64,000 nt of DNA from Capra hircus (taxonomy: Eukaryota; Chordata; Mammalia; Artiodactyla; Bovidae), in NCBI RefSeq assembly GCF_001704415.2, contig NC_030816.1, positions 75,347,713 to 75,411,712 on the forward strand. Direction: 5' to 3'. Below the pieces are notes generated by a model. The model was not told the DNA's origin. It saw nothing but the letters and a program-made list of their open reading frames with translations, and did no database searches. A program made the position numbers and the translations under genes. Below, in pieces: positions 35,680 through 47,031 of this stretch (its first letter is position 1; every line of letters starts with the position of its first letter).

Positions 35680-36554
35680 GTAAGTTCCATGCTTCCTTTC
35701 TAATAAAACAGAATGAAGCCTAATTGAGTCTTCAAAATACTCAAACCTGCTTCATCACTACGGTTTTCTAAAATGTCTCCTTTTTCACAAATCACCATTT
35801 CAGGGCACTTAGAGTTCAGTAAGATCAAGTAATTAGTAACACCCACAAAGTTATTTCTAAGCAGTATTTTGGAAAGGAGCATAATGTAACCTCTAAGAGG
35901 CTAAACTGAAGCTTGTGTCAACATTTTATAACCCCATGGTAATGGGAGGATAGAGGCTCTGTTTCCTGAATGAAGAACAGAAGGGTAAGAGTGATGGCTT
36001 TTGTGGGTGGGTAGTTCAGTGTTTGTATGGATCATTTTTTGGTTCACTGATGCTACATCTCATCAGATTTCATCTAGCACTATTTTCCTCCTGTTTCTGT
36101 TTATTATGATTTCACTTTATAACTAACTCTGTTAGAGCACTGGCTTATTTCTGAGAGAGCTGTGCTTAGAAATCTCAAATTCTGTTTTAACATTTTAAAA
36201 GACTTTATCAAAAGTCTCACATGTAGAATTCACACACAACTGAAAGGGAAATTGGTCTTTTCCATAGCAAAGGTGTTTTTTTTTGTTTGTTTGTTTTTTG
36301 GTGTTTTTTTTTTTAGGTATTTCCAAAGGGAGAATGAGAAATCTTGTGCTCGTTCATCATTTTTGAAATAAAATGATTTGGTGTTTATCACGTAAATCTT
36401 GATATACAACACAAACTGCCAAATCTGATTTCTTAACTGGCATGCTCTGTATGCAAACATCACACAATAATCAATTACATAGCATAAAGAAATACGTTTG
36501 CCATGATGAAACACCATAATATGTAGTATTTAATTGTCTTAGCAATTCTTTGTC

Positions 36555-36665
36555 CTAGGAGGGGCAGATGTTATACCATTTTACAGATGAGGGTTTAGGG
36601 GATGTGAGCAGTATCACCAGATCTGAAGTCTATGGCTGAGATCCAGATCCTCCACTTTTTGTCCA
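36555..36665 (-). mobile_element. MIR SINE fragment
   Basis: ttataccattttacagatga followed by gggtttaggggatgtgag is the minus-sense MIR core. Confidence 0.55.
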
Positions 36666-37229
36666 GCAGACAGAGCTGAATATGAATAGAGGGGAAACTT
36701 TTTTGAATCCTTAATCCATTCATTGATACCAGAAATAAGTTTGAAATTCCCCCTCCCTATTTTACAACCTAAAAATTATAAAATCAAAGGGCTTTAATAC
36801 TCAAAGGGCTTAGACACTGTCTAGTCTAGTTCAGATAAAATTACAGAGCTGCAGGAGGATTCCAGGTCTTGCTTAGTAATCTATTTAGGGGACTAATCAC
36901 ACATGAAATCAAGGTCTCTTGACTTTAATTCCACACTCCAGTCTCGTCTTTGTCCTATAAAAATTCACTACATGATTTATAAGCCTATTTCAGTTCATCT
37001 TAATGTGTGTGCTCTGTTTTACAATGATTGCATTTTCTGCTCACCTCAATCCTTGGTACCTCGTCTGCTTCTACTTAATGTCATGGTTCCATGCTAGTGA
37101 TGATTGTAACAGGACTCGAGAATAATAGACGCAGATACAGTTGGAAAATGATAAAGGGGAGGATCAGGGAGCCAAATGAAGTTTAGCTTTCCTCTTCTGT
37201 AGTGCTTCTACTTTATATTATTTTATGAA

Positions 37230-37370
37230 TGTCTATAGGTCTGTCTCCCTCTTTAACTCTGAATTCCTTGAAATTAAGGACTGTGTCATATTAATTTGTG
37301 TATTCCTCATGCCCGGCATAGTCTGTATCAAGGAAATGTTTTCAGTAATTGAATAATAAATGAACTTTAA
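37230..37370 (-). mobile_element. L2 LINE 3' fragment
   Basis: tgaattccttgaaattaagg, actgtgtcatattaatttgt and the end attgaataataaatgaac fit a reverse-complement L2 terminus. Confidence 0.55.
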
Positions 37371-38144
37371 TCTTCTTAATCCTGTATTCTCTGTTATCCA
37401 CCTCATTCCTTCGTACTTGAATCAACTCTGTTACTAATGTTTTTGATCCTTTATCATTTCTACTTCCTTTTGATATTGTTACACAGATAACCGCAGCTGC
37501 CTCTTATGTTTATTCAGCTTGTTTTTTTCCCATAATTTTTACAGTGGAAAACACTATGACCCTTGAACTTGCCCATTTGAGCCCCAGTCATATCTCATCT
37601 TCCAAAATGCTGATCATTCTTGAAACAGTAAAAGAACGAACACTTTTGGATCCAAATATTTCTTTCATAATTAGTTTTTTAAACATGGTGTCATAAGGAG
37701 GGTTCTCCACAACCAATAAGATGTGTATTTATATTAAAAAGAGTTATTGTAAGGAATTATTAACACCCAATTATGGAGGATGACAAGTCCAAAAATCTAC
37801 AGAATGGGCAACTGCTGGAGACTCAGAAAAGCCAATATTCCAGTCCCAGTCTGCTGGAGAATTTTGCACAGCTTCTTTTTGTTCTAGCAGGCCTTCAACT
37901 GCTTGGATGTGTCCTACCTACACTGTGTCATTCAAAAACACTCTCATAGAAATACCTGGAATAATCATGTTCCTTCACAATTAAAAAAAAAATTTATTTG
38001 TTAGAGGTAACTTTTCAAAGGATTTCTGATATCCTCAAGACCTCTTTGCAGAGAGGAGAGTAGATCGCCACATCCTTGGTGAGTTAAAATGGCTAGGGTT
38101 TCTCATTGAAACCAGTTGCAGGGTATAGACCCCCCCCAAAAAAG

Positions 38145-38310
38145 AAAAAAAAATGTGGAACTGTGAAAAGTCCCTAAATTGGGGTTTCAGAAGCCAGTTA
38201 TAACAATTCATGCTCCTGTTCTGCCTCTCATTTGTTGTGTAACCGTGGGCAAGACACCTGCCTTCTCTCAACTTCAGTTTCCTTATCTTTAAGCTGCCAA
38301 CCCCATTGGT
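38145..38310 (+). mobile_element. MIR SINE
   Basis: ttgtgtaaccgtgggcaaga followed by caacttcagtttccttatct is a clear MIR core. Confidence 0.7.
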
Positions 38311-38433
38311 TTCTGTGAGAAATTAGGCTCAAAAGGGAAAAAACTAATGGCAATTGTTTTAAAATGGTTTATAATTTATTTAGAATGATGATGCACTCTG
38401 TATAAATCATATTGTGTGTTCCCTTTTTTGCTA

Positions 38434-38560
38434 GGATGATGGGCAACAGTATGAAATTAGAATTGCCTGAGGAGTTTTTTAACTGTTGCTGACCATGGGT
38501 CCCACTCCCAGAAATCCTGGTTTAATTGGTCAGGGTGGAGCTCAGGCTTCAGTGATTTTT
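38434..38560 (+). mobile_element. MER5A-like fragment
   Basis: attagaattgcctgaggagt, tgggtcccactcccagaaat and agctcaggcttcagtgat follow MER5A order, diverged. Confidence 0.45.
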
Positions 38561-38743
38561 TTTAAAAGCACCCAAAAGACTTTATGTTCCTCCAGGGCCA
38601 CCAATGATTGGTTTAAAGCACAAAATGTGCTTTTCAAGTGAACCTTCCCAGAAAGGGACCATGATTTGTTTTTCTTTCAGATCTTTAATCAGAGGTAACA
38701 GTGTGACAGGACTATCCTTAATTTTTATCTTTTCTTATCTCAG

Positions 38744-38785
38744 GTAACTGCTGGGGTCCCTCTTAAAAAGGAATATACGGAAGAG
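38744..38785 (+). CDS. MTHFD1L: MTHFD1L internal micro-exon E
   Basis: This is a very small exon of 42 bp (14 codons, phase 0-0) that is easily missed by ORF methods. It lies between tttcttatctcag and GAG|gtaaga and encodes VTAGVPLKKEYTEE. It continues the glycine-rich GGGPS end of exon D into the conserved VTAG turn. LKKEYTEE is typical of the mitochondrial paralogue; the cytosolic enzyme has LPKAYIQE at this place, from memory, so this exon is one of the best paralogue discriminators here. The exon itself begins with GTAACT, which resembles a donor, but the frame requires it as coding sequence. Confidence 0.95.
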
Positions 38786-39034
38786 GTAAGAGTGAAGAAT
38801 TATTCAAATCCAGTTAACCACTGGCTAGCAGCTGAGTCTCAGTCAGGAAATTGGTTCTCTGCCAGTGGCCTCTTAGAAAAGTGCTTCTTTAATAATCTAG
38901 TGGGTGGAGGAAGGGATAAAAATCCATTCAGTTAACTCTCCAATCTTAAGAAAAGAGGGGTGTAGGCTTTCTGTCTGGGCAGTCATCAGAGCAGACTTCA
39001 TGGTCTCCAGCACATAAAGGAATATGAAGCTTGT

Positions 39035-39240
39035 GGATTTAGTCGCTAAGTCGTGCCCAACTCTTTGCAACCCTGTGGTCTGTAACCCACCAGGCTCCTC
39101 TTTCCCCGGGGATTCTCCCGGCAAAAACACTGGAGTGGGTCGCCATACCCTCCTCGAGGGGATCTTCTCAACCCAGGGATTGAACGCAGGTCTCCTGCAT
39201 TGCAGGTGGATTCTTTACCATCTGAGCCATCAAGGAAGCC
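39035..39240 (-). mobile_element. Bov-tA SINE
   Basis: tagtcgctaagtcgtgccca, aacactggagtgggtcgcca, and ctgagccatcaaggaagcc. It begins 250 bp after exon E. Confidence 0.88.
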
Positions 39241-39616
39241 TATATGAAGCTTATACCCATGTATTCTTTTGAGGACTTGCAGATTTTGATTGACTGGCAG
39301 CAGTACTTCTTAGCTCCTACAGGTGGCACCATGAATTTGAGCAGAGAGTAGCTGGACAAGGCTGTCACCCTCCGGGGACCTTATGCCTTCTTGTCCACCA
39401 GCCCACAGAGCGTGGGCATGTTGCTGATGTGTTGGCTGCCAGTCAGCAGCAGAAATAGCTGCCTGGCTGGAGACCCAAATATGCCATTGGATCTAGAATA
39501 ATTTTAGACTTTATTTGGAAAATGAGCCTCCTCCTTCTGCAGCCATCTTTTCTTGGGGAAAAAAAAAAAAAGACTTAGGCTTTCTTGCATAGCTTCCAGG
39601 ACAATAAAGTAAGCAT

Positions 39617-39827
39617 GTGCTGTGCTTAGTTGCTCAGTCATATCTGACTCTTTGCGACCCCGTGGTCTGCTGCCCACTAGGCTCCTCTGTCCATGAGGAT
39701 TCTACAGGCAGGAATACTGGAGTGGGTTGCCATGCCCTCCTCCAGGGGATCTTCCCAACCCAGGGATCAAACCCAGGTCTCCTGCACTGCAGGCAGATTT
39801 CTTTACCAACTTAGCCACCAGGGAAGC
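39617..39827 (-). mobile_element. Bov-tA SINE
   Basis: cttagttgctcagtcatatc, ctggagtgggttgccatgcc and ttagccaccagggaagc. It ends about 105 bp before the exon F acceptor. Confidence 0.9.
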
Positions 39828-39932
39828 TAAAGTGAGCATAGATGGAACAAAACCTGCCAGAGTGGGCCTGCTGTTGTCATTTGGCAGGTTTAATGGGAGG
39901 TGATACTATGCAGGGGTCTGGTTTTCTTACAG

Positions 39933-40033
39933 AACCTCCAGCTGGTGGCAGATGGCTGCTGTAACCTGGAGAAGCAAATTCAGATCGCTCAGCTCTTCGG
40001 GGTCCCTGTTGTCGTGGCTCTGAATGTCTTCAA
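39933..40033 (+). CDS. MTHFD1L: MTHFD1L internal exon F
   Basis: The 101-bp exon follows ggttttcttacag and ends GTCTTCAA|gtaagt. It starts in phase 0 and leaves two bases of a Lys codon. The translation is NLQLVADGCCNLEKQIQIAQ, then LFGVPVVVALNVF. The terminal Phe (codon 201 of the 348 seen here) lines up with one of the two aromatic residues reported to stack on the folate ring in the Moorella ligase; this assignment is inferred from the family motif VVVA-N-F-TDT. A Bov-tA SINE in minus orientation ends about 105 bp before the acceptor. Confidence 0.96.
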
Positions 40034-40576
40034 GTAAGTCAAGTGTCCTACTTTAAATGTGGGCATATCACTGGGCCACCCTGTGAAGTGCATTTGTGTT
40101 TTGAGGATGTTTGGGCTTTTCTGTGCTTCATCTAAAGTATAGAGAAATACTTTACTCATTCTATTTGTTTGTTTGGTTTTCTTTGGATTGGTTTTACTTT
40201 AGCAGATGTGTTCTCAAATATTAGCAGGGAAATGAAATCTGTAAAGTAAGTTACCGTTTCTTTTGCTTTTATTATTATTATTATTAATTCTGACCAGCAT
40301 TTCTTACTGAAAGACAGTGGATGATCAAAGGGATATGCTATGGAAATTTCTCAATAAAACCTTTAACAACTTGAAATATTTGAGACAATAGTTGGAGAAG
40401 ATTTTTCCCCCCATGCTTTGCTTAAGATCTGATTTATTTAAGCACAATGTAACCACTTTTGATGTTTAGAATATATTCAGCGTTTGGGAGCAAAGTTCTG
40501 TATAAGCAGTTAGTCTTTCTTTGAAAACATCGCTAAATGAATACAGATGCAAAACCACAAACATTTTCATCACCAG
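40034..40576 (+). other. Intron 6 (543 bp)
   Basis: The shortest intron of the window, with donor gtaagt and acceptor catcaccag. There is an ATT microsatellite near 40269-40286. No transposon is recognised. Confidence 0.9.
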
Positions 40577-40754
40577 GACCGACACCCGCGCAGAGATTGA
40601 CTTGGTGTGTGAGCTTGCGAAGCGGGCCGGCGCCTTTAATGCAGTCCCCTGCTATCACTGGTCGATTGGTGGGAAAGGGTCAGTGGACCTGGCTTGGGCT
40701 GTGAGAGAAGCTGCAAGCAAAGAAAGTCGTTTCCAGTTCCTATATGATGTGCAG
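40577..40754 (+). CDS. MTHFD1L: MTHFD1L internal exon G
   Basis: At 178 bp this is the longest exon in the window. It starts with G, completing the Lys codon from exon F, and ends GATGTGCAG|gtaaga in phase 0. It encodes TDTRAEIDLVCELAKRAGA, then VPCYHWSIGGKGSVDLAWAV, then REAASKESRFQFLYDVQ. The Trp of CYHW (codon 230) sits 29 residues after the exon F Phe, close to the spacing of the folate-stacking Phe/Trp pair in the bacterial ligase (family knowledge plus inference). The acceptor tract acattttcatcaccag is short and broken by purines. In DLAWAVREAA the Trp (TGG) replaces a position recalled as Arg in human MTHFD1L and Gln in MTHFD1. The frame stays open about 120 bp past the donor. Confidence 0.96.
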
Positions 40755-40980
40755 GTAAGATCCAGCGCAATGATGATGATATGCCAGGCCAGTGCTAAGA
40801 GCTTCACACAGGTTGTCATGACAGCTCTGCAGATAAGGATTAACAAAAGGTTGAAGAGGCTGAACCATCTGTAAGGTCCAGCTCCTTGGGACCCCAACTC
40901 TTTGGCCCCTAATGCAGAGGGGCTTTGGAGTATAGGGTTCAACAGGGTTGGCACAGGAACAAGACTTTTGAGCAACTTCA

Positions 40981-41366
40981 TTGTTGTTCAGTCGCTCAGT
41001 CATGTCCAACTCTTTGCAACCCCATGGACTGCAGCATGCCAGGCTTCCCTGTCCTTCACCATCTCCTGGAGCTTGCTCAAACTCATGTCCATTGAGTCGG
41101 TGATGCCATCCAACCATCTCATCCTCTGTCCCCCCCTTCTCCTCCTGCCTTCAGTCTTTCCTAGCATCAGGATCTTTTCCAATGAGTCGGCTCTTTGCAT
41201 CAGGTACCCAAAGTATTGGAGCTTCAGCTTTGGCATCAGTCCTTCCAGTGAATATTCAGGATTGATTTCCTTTAGGATGGACTGGTTTGATCTCCTTGCA
41301 GTTCAAGGGACTCTCGAGAGTCTTCTCTAGCACTGCAGTTCAAAAGCATCAATTCTTCGGCTTTCG
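40981..41366 (-). mobile_element. BovB LINE 3' end
   Basis: Reverse-complement BovB: ttgttcagtcgctcagtcat, ctcaaactcatgtccattga, tggagcttcagctttggcat and aaaagcatcaattcttcggc. The minus frame translates to MRWLDGITDSMDMSLSKL. It starts 226 bp after exon G. Confidence 0.92.
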
Positions 41367-41374
41367 TCAGATCG

Positions 41375-41422
41375 GTTTAGTTCAGTCGCTCAGTTGTGTC
41401 CGACTCTTTGCAACCCCATGAA
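41375..41422 (-). mobile_element. Small BovB tail fragment
   Basis: ttcagtcgctcagttgtgtc followed by cgactctttgcaaccccatg repeats the BovB end right beside the larger copy, in the same orientation. Confidence 0.7.
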
Positions 41423-41539
41423 ATTCCAATCTCATAATGCTTGGGAAATCATGGGCAGTTTTTTCCTTGTCTGTTACTGTTAAAGCCCCTTTGCATCGTG
41501 GTTTTCTTGAGCTATTAAATGTGTCTAATATATATATAT

Positions 41540-41795
41540 ATTTTAATTTTTGAATTGTGATAAAACACATATAACATAAAACTGGCCACCTTTTCCATTT
41601 TTAGGTGAATGGTTCACTAGTGTTAAGTAGCTTCACATTGTTGTACAGCCACCATCTGTCTCCATAGGTCTTTTCGTCTTGCAAAACTCTGTACCCTTCA
41701 AACACTAACATTTCATTTTTCCTTCCCCTTTATTCCTGGCTGTCTCATGCCAGTGAAGCCATAGAATATGTCCCTTTTTTGACTGGCTTATTGAC
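41540..41795 (-). mobile_element. L1M 3' fragment, left part
   Basis: aacataaaactggccacctt, cacattgttgtacagccacc and ttttgactggcttattgac follow the reverse-complement L1M 3' end. The element is interrupted by an LTR and resumes at about 42197. Confidence 0.75.
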
Positions 41796-42194
41796 TGTCT
41801 CAGTCCTTTCAGGCTGCTATGAGGAATATCATAGTATTGGGTGGACATGTAAACAGCAGAGATTTATCACTGATAACTTTTGGAAGCTGGGATGTCTGAG
41901 ATCAAAGCATAAGCGGACTGGATATCTGGTGAGGGTCTTCTTGTTGCTTCTTAGATGGCAGTCTCCTTGCTGTATCCTCATGTGGTGAAAGTGGGGAGGG
42001 ATCTTGTCTCTTATAAGAGCACTAATCCCTTGCATGAGGGTTGCACCCATATGCCCTAATCACTCCAGGGCCTAACCTTCTAGTAACATCAACCCAATCA
42101 CTCCCAAAGGCCTCACATCTTAATGCATCATCCCACTGAGAATTAGGCTTCAACATACCAATTTTGGGAGGACAGAAACATTCAGTTTGTAGCC
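41796..42194 (-). mobile_element. MLT1-type ERVL-MaLR solo LTR inside L1
   Basis: The reverse complement of a mammalian MaLR LTR: cagtcctttcaggctgctat, gggtggacatgtaaacagca, ttataagagcactaatccct and acatcttaatgcatcatccc. The minus-strand element begins near gctacaaactgaatg and ends near gactgagaca. Only LTR is present, with no internal retroviral gene. Flanking ttgac and cttac may be a decayed 5-bp target duplication. Confidence 0.8.
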
Positions 42195-42196
42195 CT

Positions 42197-42440
42197 TACT
42201 TAGCATAATGTCCTCACGGTTTATCCATGTTATTGTGTATGTCAGAACTTCCTTCCTTACGGCTGAACAACAGCCCATTGTGTGTTTATGCCCTTGTGTC
42301 TGTCAGTGGCCAGATGGGTTTCTTCCACCTCTTGGCTGTTGTAAATAATGCTGCTTGCTGCTGTGGACATGCATGTCAAACTGTGCTTCCAGTTCTTTTG
42401 GGTATATATGCTGAAAAGGAGTTGCTGGATTGTCTAGTAA
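42197..42440 (-). mobile_element. L1M 3' fragment, right part
   Basis: cttagcataatgtcctcacg, tcagtggccagatgggtttc and cttttgggtatatatgctga continue the same L1M copy. Confidence 0.75.
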
Positions 42441-42714
42441 TTATTTAAAAACAGCTTCATAATGAGCATCAGTCAGCATATCTGAACTCCCCAGGATCTC
42501 AAGTCTTCTCCATTCATCTTTGTTCCTACCCAACATCTCCATTCTGAATCTGCTGGCTCCAGCTCTGGCTGTTGGACTTGTCCTCTTAGGTAGTCCTTGA
42601 TTGCTGGAGTCCTCAGCCTTAGCTAGTGGTTTCTCCCATCTCTTCATTCCTCACAAATTCTACTGGTCTTGAGTCTAGAGTTAAATCATCAAGAGTATGA
42701 TGATAATTCAGCGT

Positions 42715-42830
42715 CTGAGGGGGGCTTGTCGTGTGCCAGGCCCATGGGCACTTTGTACTTGTTAACTTCTTCAGTCCTTACTTCCCTGCTTTCCCCTCAT
42801 TTTACATATAAGGAAACAAACCATTGTCAG
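42715..42830 (-). mobile_element. MIR/L2-like fragment
   Basis: cgtgtgccaggcccatgggc and cctcattttacatataagga followed by aacaaacc give a weak minus-sense match. Confidence 0.45.
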
Positions 42831-44639
42831 GAAATAGACCATCTCCCAACTCTGATCGAGAACCACACTGAGTGGCAATGGCAGATTTTAATGATTTCAC
42901 AAACTGGCTCTTTCAGGAAAACCATCCAAGGTGAAAAAAAGGTCAATAAATAGAAGCAGTATTTTGTGAGTTACGCTGTCTTCGACATGCACTAACCCTA
43001 AGATGAACCCTTTTCCTTCCCACCAGTATTAACAATTTTTGTTCTAAATTCCCATTCACTGTGAAGATGATGTGGTTAAAATGTCTGCTTTTCTGTGAAA
43101 AGCGGATTAATTTGATAACAGTGTTGCCTCAATATTTGATAGGACTCTTGCCTCCTTTGCCCACATACTTTATAACACAGAAATGAGATTTGAGCTACAT
43201 AATTGCTTCTTGTGCAGTTCAGCCTTTTATCGCTTCATGACAATTTATGTAAAGAGACTCTCTCCCTAATAGTTCTGTCCCTCATGCTGGCGAGTCCATT
43301 TTAGATCATAGAAGACCATTTACAATCTTGTAACAGTGTAGAAATCTGAGGTCACCATTGCAGGTAGTAACAGAATTTACTTTCCCCACCCACCTTCCAC
43401 CAGATTTCTTGCATAATCAGTGTTGGTGAACCTTTATGGACTAAGTAATGCTTTTCTTTTTTAAGTTTTATTTAAGTAATAGTTTTTTTGAAACCCTTTT
43501 AATTCCTCTCTTTTTTTTCCCCCCATAACTAACCCTTTTAATGCTTGATAGCTCCATAGGGAGGTATAAGACTGCCCTACAGGAAAAAAGGAAGTGATAA
43601 AATACTTTTGGATAAAACAGCCTGATAAAAGAAACACCCGGCTGCCTTTGCTTCTTTGTACAAATGGAGTTTCTGTGTATCACCTCAGACTCTATTCCAC
43701 CCAGAATGTACTGGGTGCAGGATTGATGGCATATCATTTCCTGCTCCAGTCCCGCCCCTGTCTTGTGCTACGGAAGAAAGACAGCTGAGCTGATTGACGA
43801 ATCAGAAATAGTGTAGGAGCGCAAGGCATGACTGCTTTTGTGGGGAGAGTAGAAATCATCTCAAAACCCCAAGTGGAAAGAGGAACAGCTCGAAAGAAAA
43901 AGAAACACCCGGCCTCAGAGACACCGTGAAGCCAGACAGCTCCCTGAGTCTGTGGCTTTCTGATGACCTGTCCATTAGTTAAACCAAGAATCAAGCTGCT
44001 CTTCGGACTGGAGTCTGTGCCAACCTGTCGAAAATTGAGAGATGCAACCACTGTTCTTTACAGAACAATTCTGCATGTCTTTCACCGGAGTAAATTCTAA
44101 TTCAAAAGCAGGCAACAGTTGTTCACGTTACAGAGGAAGCTGTTGATTAATTCAAAATTATAGTTTTTTTAAATATAGAATAAGGGGCAGTGGCCTAATT
44201 GCTCAAAGTTTATCATGTAAGAATTAATATATTTAATATACTGCATCATTTCTTTTCACCCCTTAAGGATGATCACAGTATCCTGTCCTTTTAAGAAGCT
44301 GTTAGAAATCCCCACCAAAACCCATCTTCTCTTGGACTTTTTCTTTTCTATTATTGCTTTTGATAGTTTATCTTTACAGTTTACAGTATAATGTCTCTAT
44401 ATCTGTAAGCACCCAGGGAAATGCTATAGCAGATGAAAAAAGGAATCTGTATTTAACACTTTATAAGCTAACAAATTTCTCTGCCATGCATTATTTCAAG
44501 TATATCTAATCCATTTCTGTGGGATGTGTGAGCTCAATTCTACTTTTTAAATGGGCAAACGAGATCTTAGAGAAGGTGAAGGACTTGCCCTATGACGAAA
44601 TGGACACTTGATGAAAGACATAACATTATAGTTAAAGGG

Positions 44640-44815
44640 GTAAGACTTTGAGTACATTAGGACTGAGTTTAAATCTTGGCAATGCCTTACCGTGGATGTA
44701 AACGTGGGCAGTTCAAGTCTCAGCTTCCTTATCTATAAAATAGTGTCTAATATTGACATCAACTTCACCCAGTTGCTGTGAGAACAAAATGAAATGTCCC
44801 AGAGTAAAGTGCTGG
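44640..44815 (+). mobile_element. MIR SINE
   Basis: gagtttaaatcttggcaatg, gtaaacgtgggcagttcaag and cagcttccttatctataaaa are the MIR order. Confidence 0.6.
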
Positions 44816-46819
44816 GACATGGGAGGCTGGGGATCTAAGTTAGCTCTTCCTTCTGTCTGTTTCACTTCAGAGGGCATTTCCTGAATTGACTTTCAGGACT
44901 TGTCTTGTAACTCAGGTAACTTTGTCAAACTCCAGGGATGGTGTCCTTTCCAAGTGGTTTTAAACCCAGCAGTTAGAAGCTCCCAGGGCACCAGGAAAAA
45001 AGGCCTCCCCTAATTAAAGCCAGACATTTAGCCATCTTTCTCCATTAGAATTGGGAACTGTTAGTGATTTAATAAAATCTCAGTCGCTTTTGCAAAGGAT
45101 GCATGGCACCGAAAGTCTGTCTGAATCTTGTTTGTTACATCAGGAGTGAGGGTTGAAAACTGTCTCCACATCCCTTCGCCTCCTTCCTCTAACCTCACAA
45201 ACACTGTGAGGTGCAGCCTTGACACCAAGAGAGGATGGTGTTTGTTTTTGTTTAAAGGTCTTTCCTGTTCCTTGTGTGAAGCCATGCTCTTGATCACAGC
45301 GGGGCTGGAATCAGGGGAGATCAAAACAGACCAGGAAGACTGTCTAGGGCCATGCCAGCACCAGGGATTTCCGCCCTGCTGCACTTTCACCGCCTGTGTG
45401 TTTATGAGTGTTTTCTTCCCTGCTGGCATGCATTTGGGGGTAGAGGAATTGCTTGGTAATTGAGGAATTATGTATTTTCTATTTCTTAAAGATTCAGATC
45501 AGTTTGGGGGTAGGTATTTGACAGGTATCGTTGGACACTGGGCATTTGCAGCCAGAACCTCAAATTTTAAGGAAATGAATAAAAATACAAGTGTATAAGT
45601 ACTTGTATATATGTGTATAAAATGTATGTGCATATGGTAGTGGTGTTCTTTTTTTATATGGTAAAAAAAAAATATTCCTAATGTAAAGTTCCCTGTTTTT
45701 ATCATTTTAAAATGTACCATTCTGTGTATTTAGACTATATAAAAATGTATACATTCATACTATATAGAGAGTTTTAATTCATAAAATTTTAAAATTTAGA
45801 ATGATCGTTATGTACATCCCTCTGTGCCTTTTGTATTTCACAGTAATTGCTCAACAAGTTTTAAGGAGACGGGATGACCTTTCTTTTTATGTCCTTGTTT
45901 GTCCCTGTACTCTTATCTCCTTGTCAAGCCCTTGGCCGCCCTTGGCTCTCTCCCCTGTGTCCTCAGACCTGCCCTTGGTCTGCCGTTTTCCACCAGACCT
46001 TTTTTCAGCTCTCTCCTTTATATCCCTTATGTGCAACTGAATATTTGGCACAGTTTACAGGAAGCTGACCCTTGTATTTCCAGCCCCATGAGCATCTCCT
46101 TCAGAGTCCATATCTCTCCCTATGCTCTCATGTTCTGCTATCTTATTTACAGTGAAGCTCTGGTTCTCCAGCCTGAACTGCTTCTAACCCCTCCCTCGTC
46201 AGCCTCTTCTCCGCTTACCTCTTCTTCATGATTCAGCTCCAAATTGCCACACCGCCTCCATGCCACACCCTTTTGCAGACACACCTCAGATCTCTATCAG
46301 AGCTAGATTCTTGCCCAGCACTGGCCTCTAGGTTCCCTGTCCAGTCTCCCTTGGCCTCACTCACCTCCTTGGCCTACCGGCTGCCACACCCATCTTTGTT
46401 TGACATGTCTCTTCAGATCTGAATCTGTTGTTAGATACAGGCCAACTTTTCTCGATGCGTCCTACTCCGGGCTTTGTGATTCTGCTAGGCATCTCCCAGC
46501 TTAATCCCCTTGAGGCTAGAAATAGCACCTGATGAGAAAGAGTGGTCTTTCCCCTTTCACTTGTGCATGTCACAAGGATTCCTCTAATTTCACCTAAGTG
46601 CTTGCTTGTAACCCGAAAAATGGAATGTCACTGTGGTGGCAGCTTCTAGATTTGCGTTATATCATCCAGAACTATGGGCCAAGCAAGAAAGACAGGGGTG
46701 TAAAATGGAACATCAGTGTCCCACCTCCAGTTAGCCAGTCACTTTCTGCCGCACTCCATCCATCCCCGGGATTTTCTGACCTAAATTCAGATGGCTTGAG
46801 ACCACTCAACAGAGGTGTG

Positions 46820-47031
46820 TGATCATTTGCTGAGTCGTGTCCAACTCTGTGGGCCCATGGGCTATAGCCCGCCGGGCTCCTCTGTTTATGGGATTTCCCA
46901 GGCAAGAATACTGAAGTGGGTTGCCATTTCCTACTCCAAGGGGTCTTCCCGACCCAGGTAGCGAACCCACTTCTCTTGTGTCTCCTACACTGGCAAGCGC
47001 TTCTTTACCTGTGCACCACCTGGGAAGCCCA
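46820..47031 (-). mobile_element. Bov-tA SINE
   Basis: ttgctgagtcgtgtccaact, gaatactgaagtgggttgcc and gcaccacctgggaagccc. Confidence 0.88.

Larger units (their letters stand above)
35680..38743 (+). other. Intron 4 (3.06 kb)
   Basis: Donor gtaagt, acceptor tatctcag. It has MIR, L2 and MER5-like remnants and AT-rich unique sequence. No young SINE is seen. Confidence 0.9.
38786..39932 (+). other. Intron 5 (1.15 kb)
   Basis: Donor gtaaga, acceptor cttacag. Over a third of it is two Bov-tA SINEs in minus orientation (39035-39240 and 39617-39827). Confidence 0.9.

Noticed and set aside
40902..41330. 142-codon plus-strand ORF after exon G
   Set aside because: It is the antisense frame of a BovB 3' end, and the same phrases appear in the BovB copies at 23046 and 58122.
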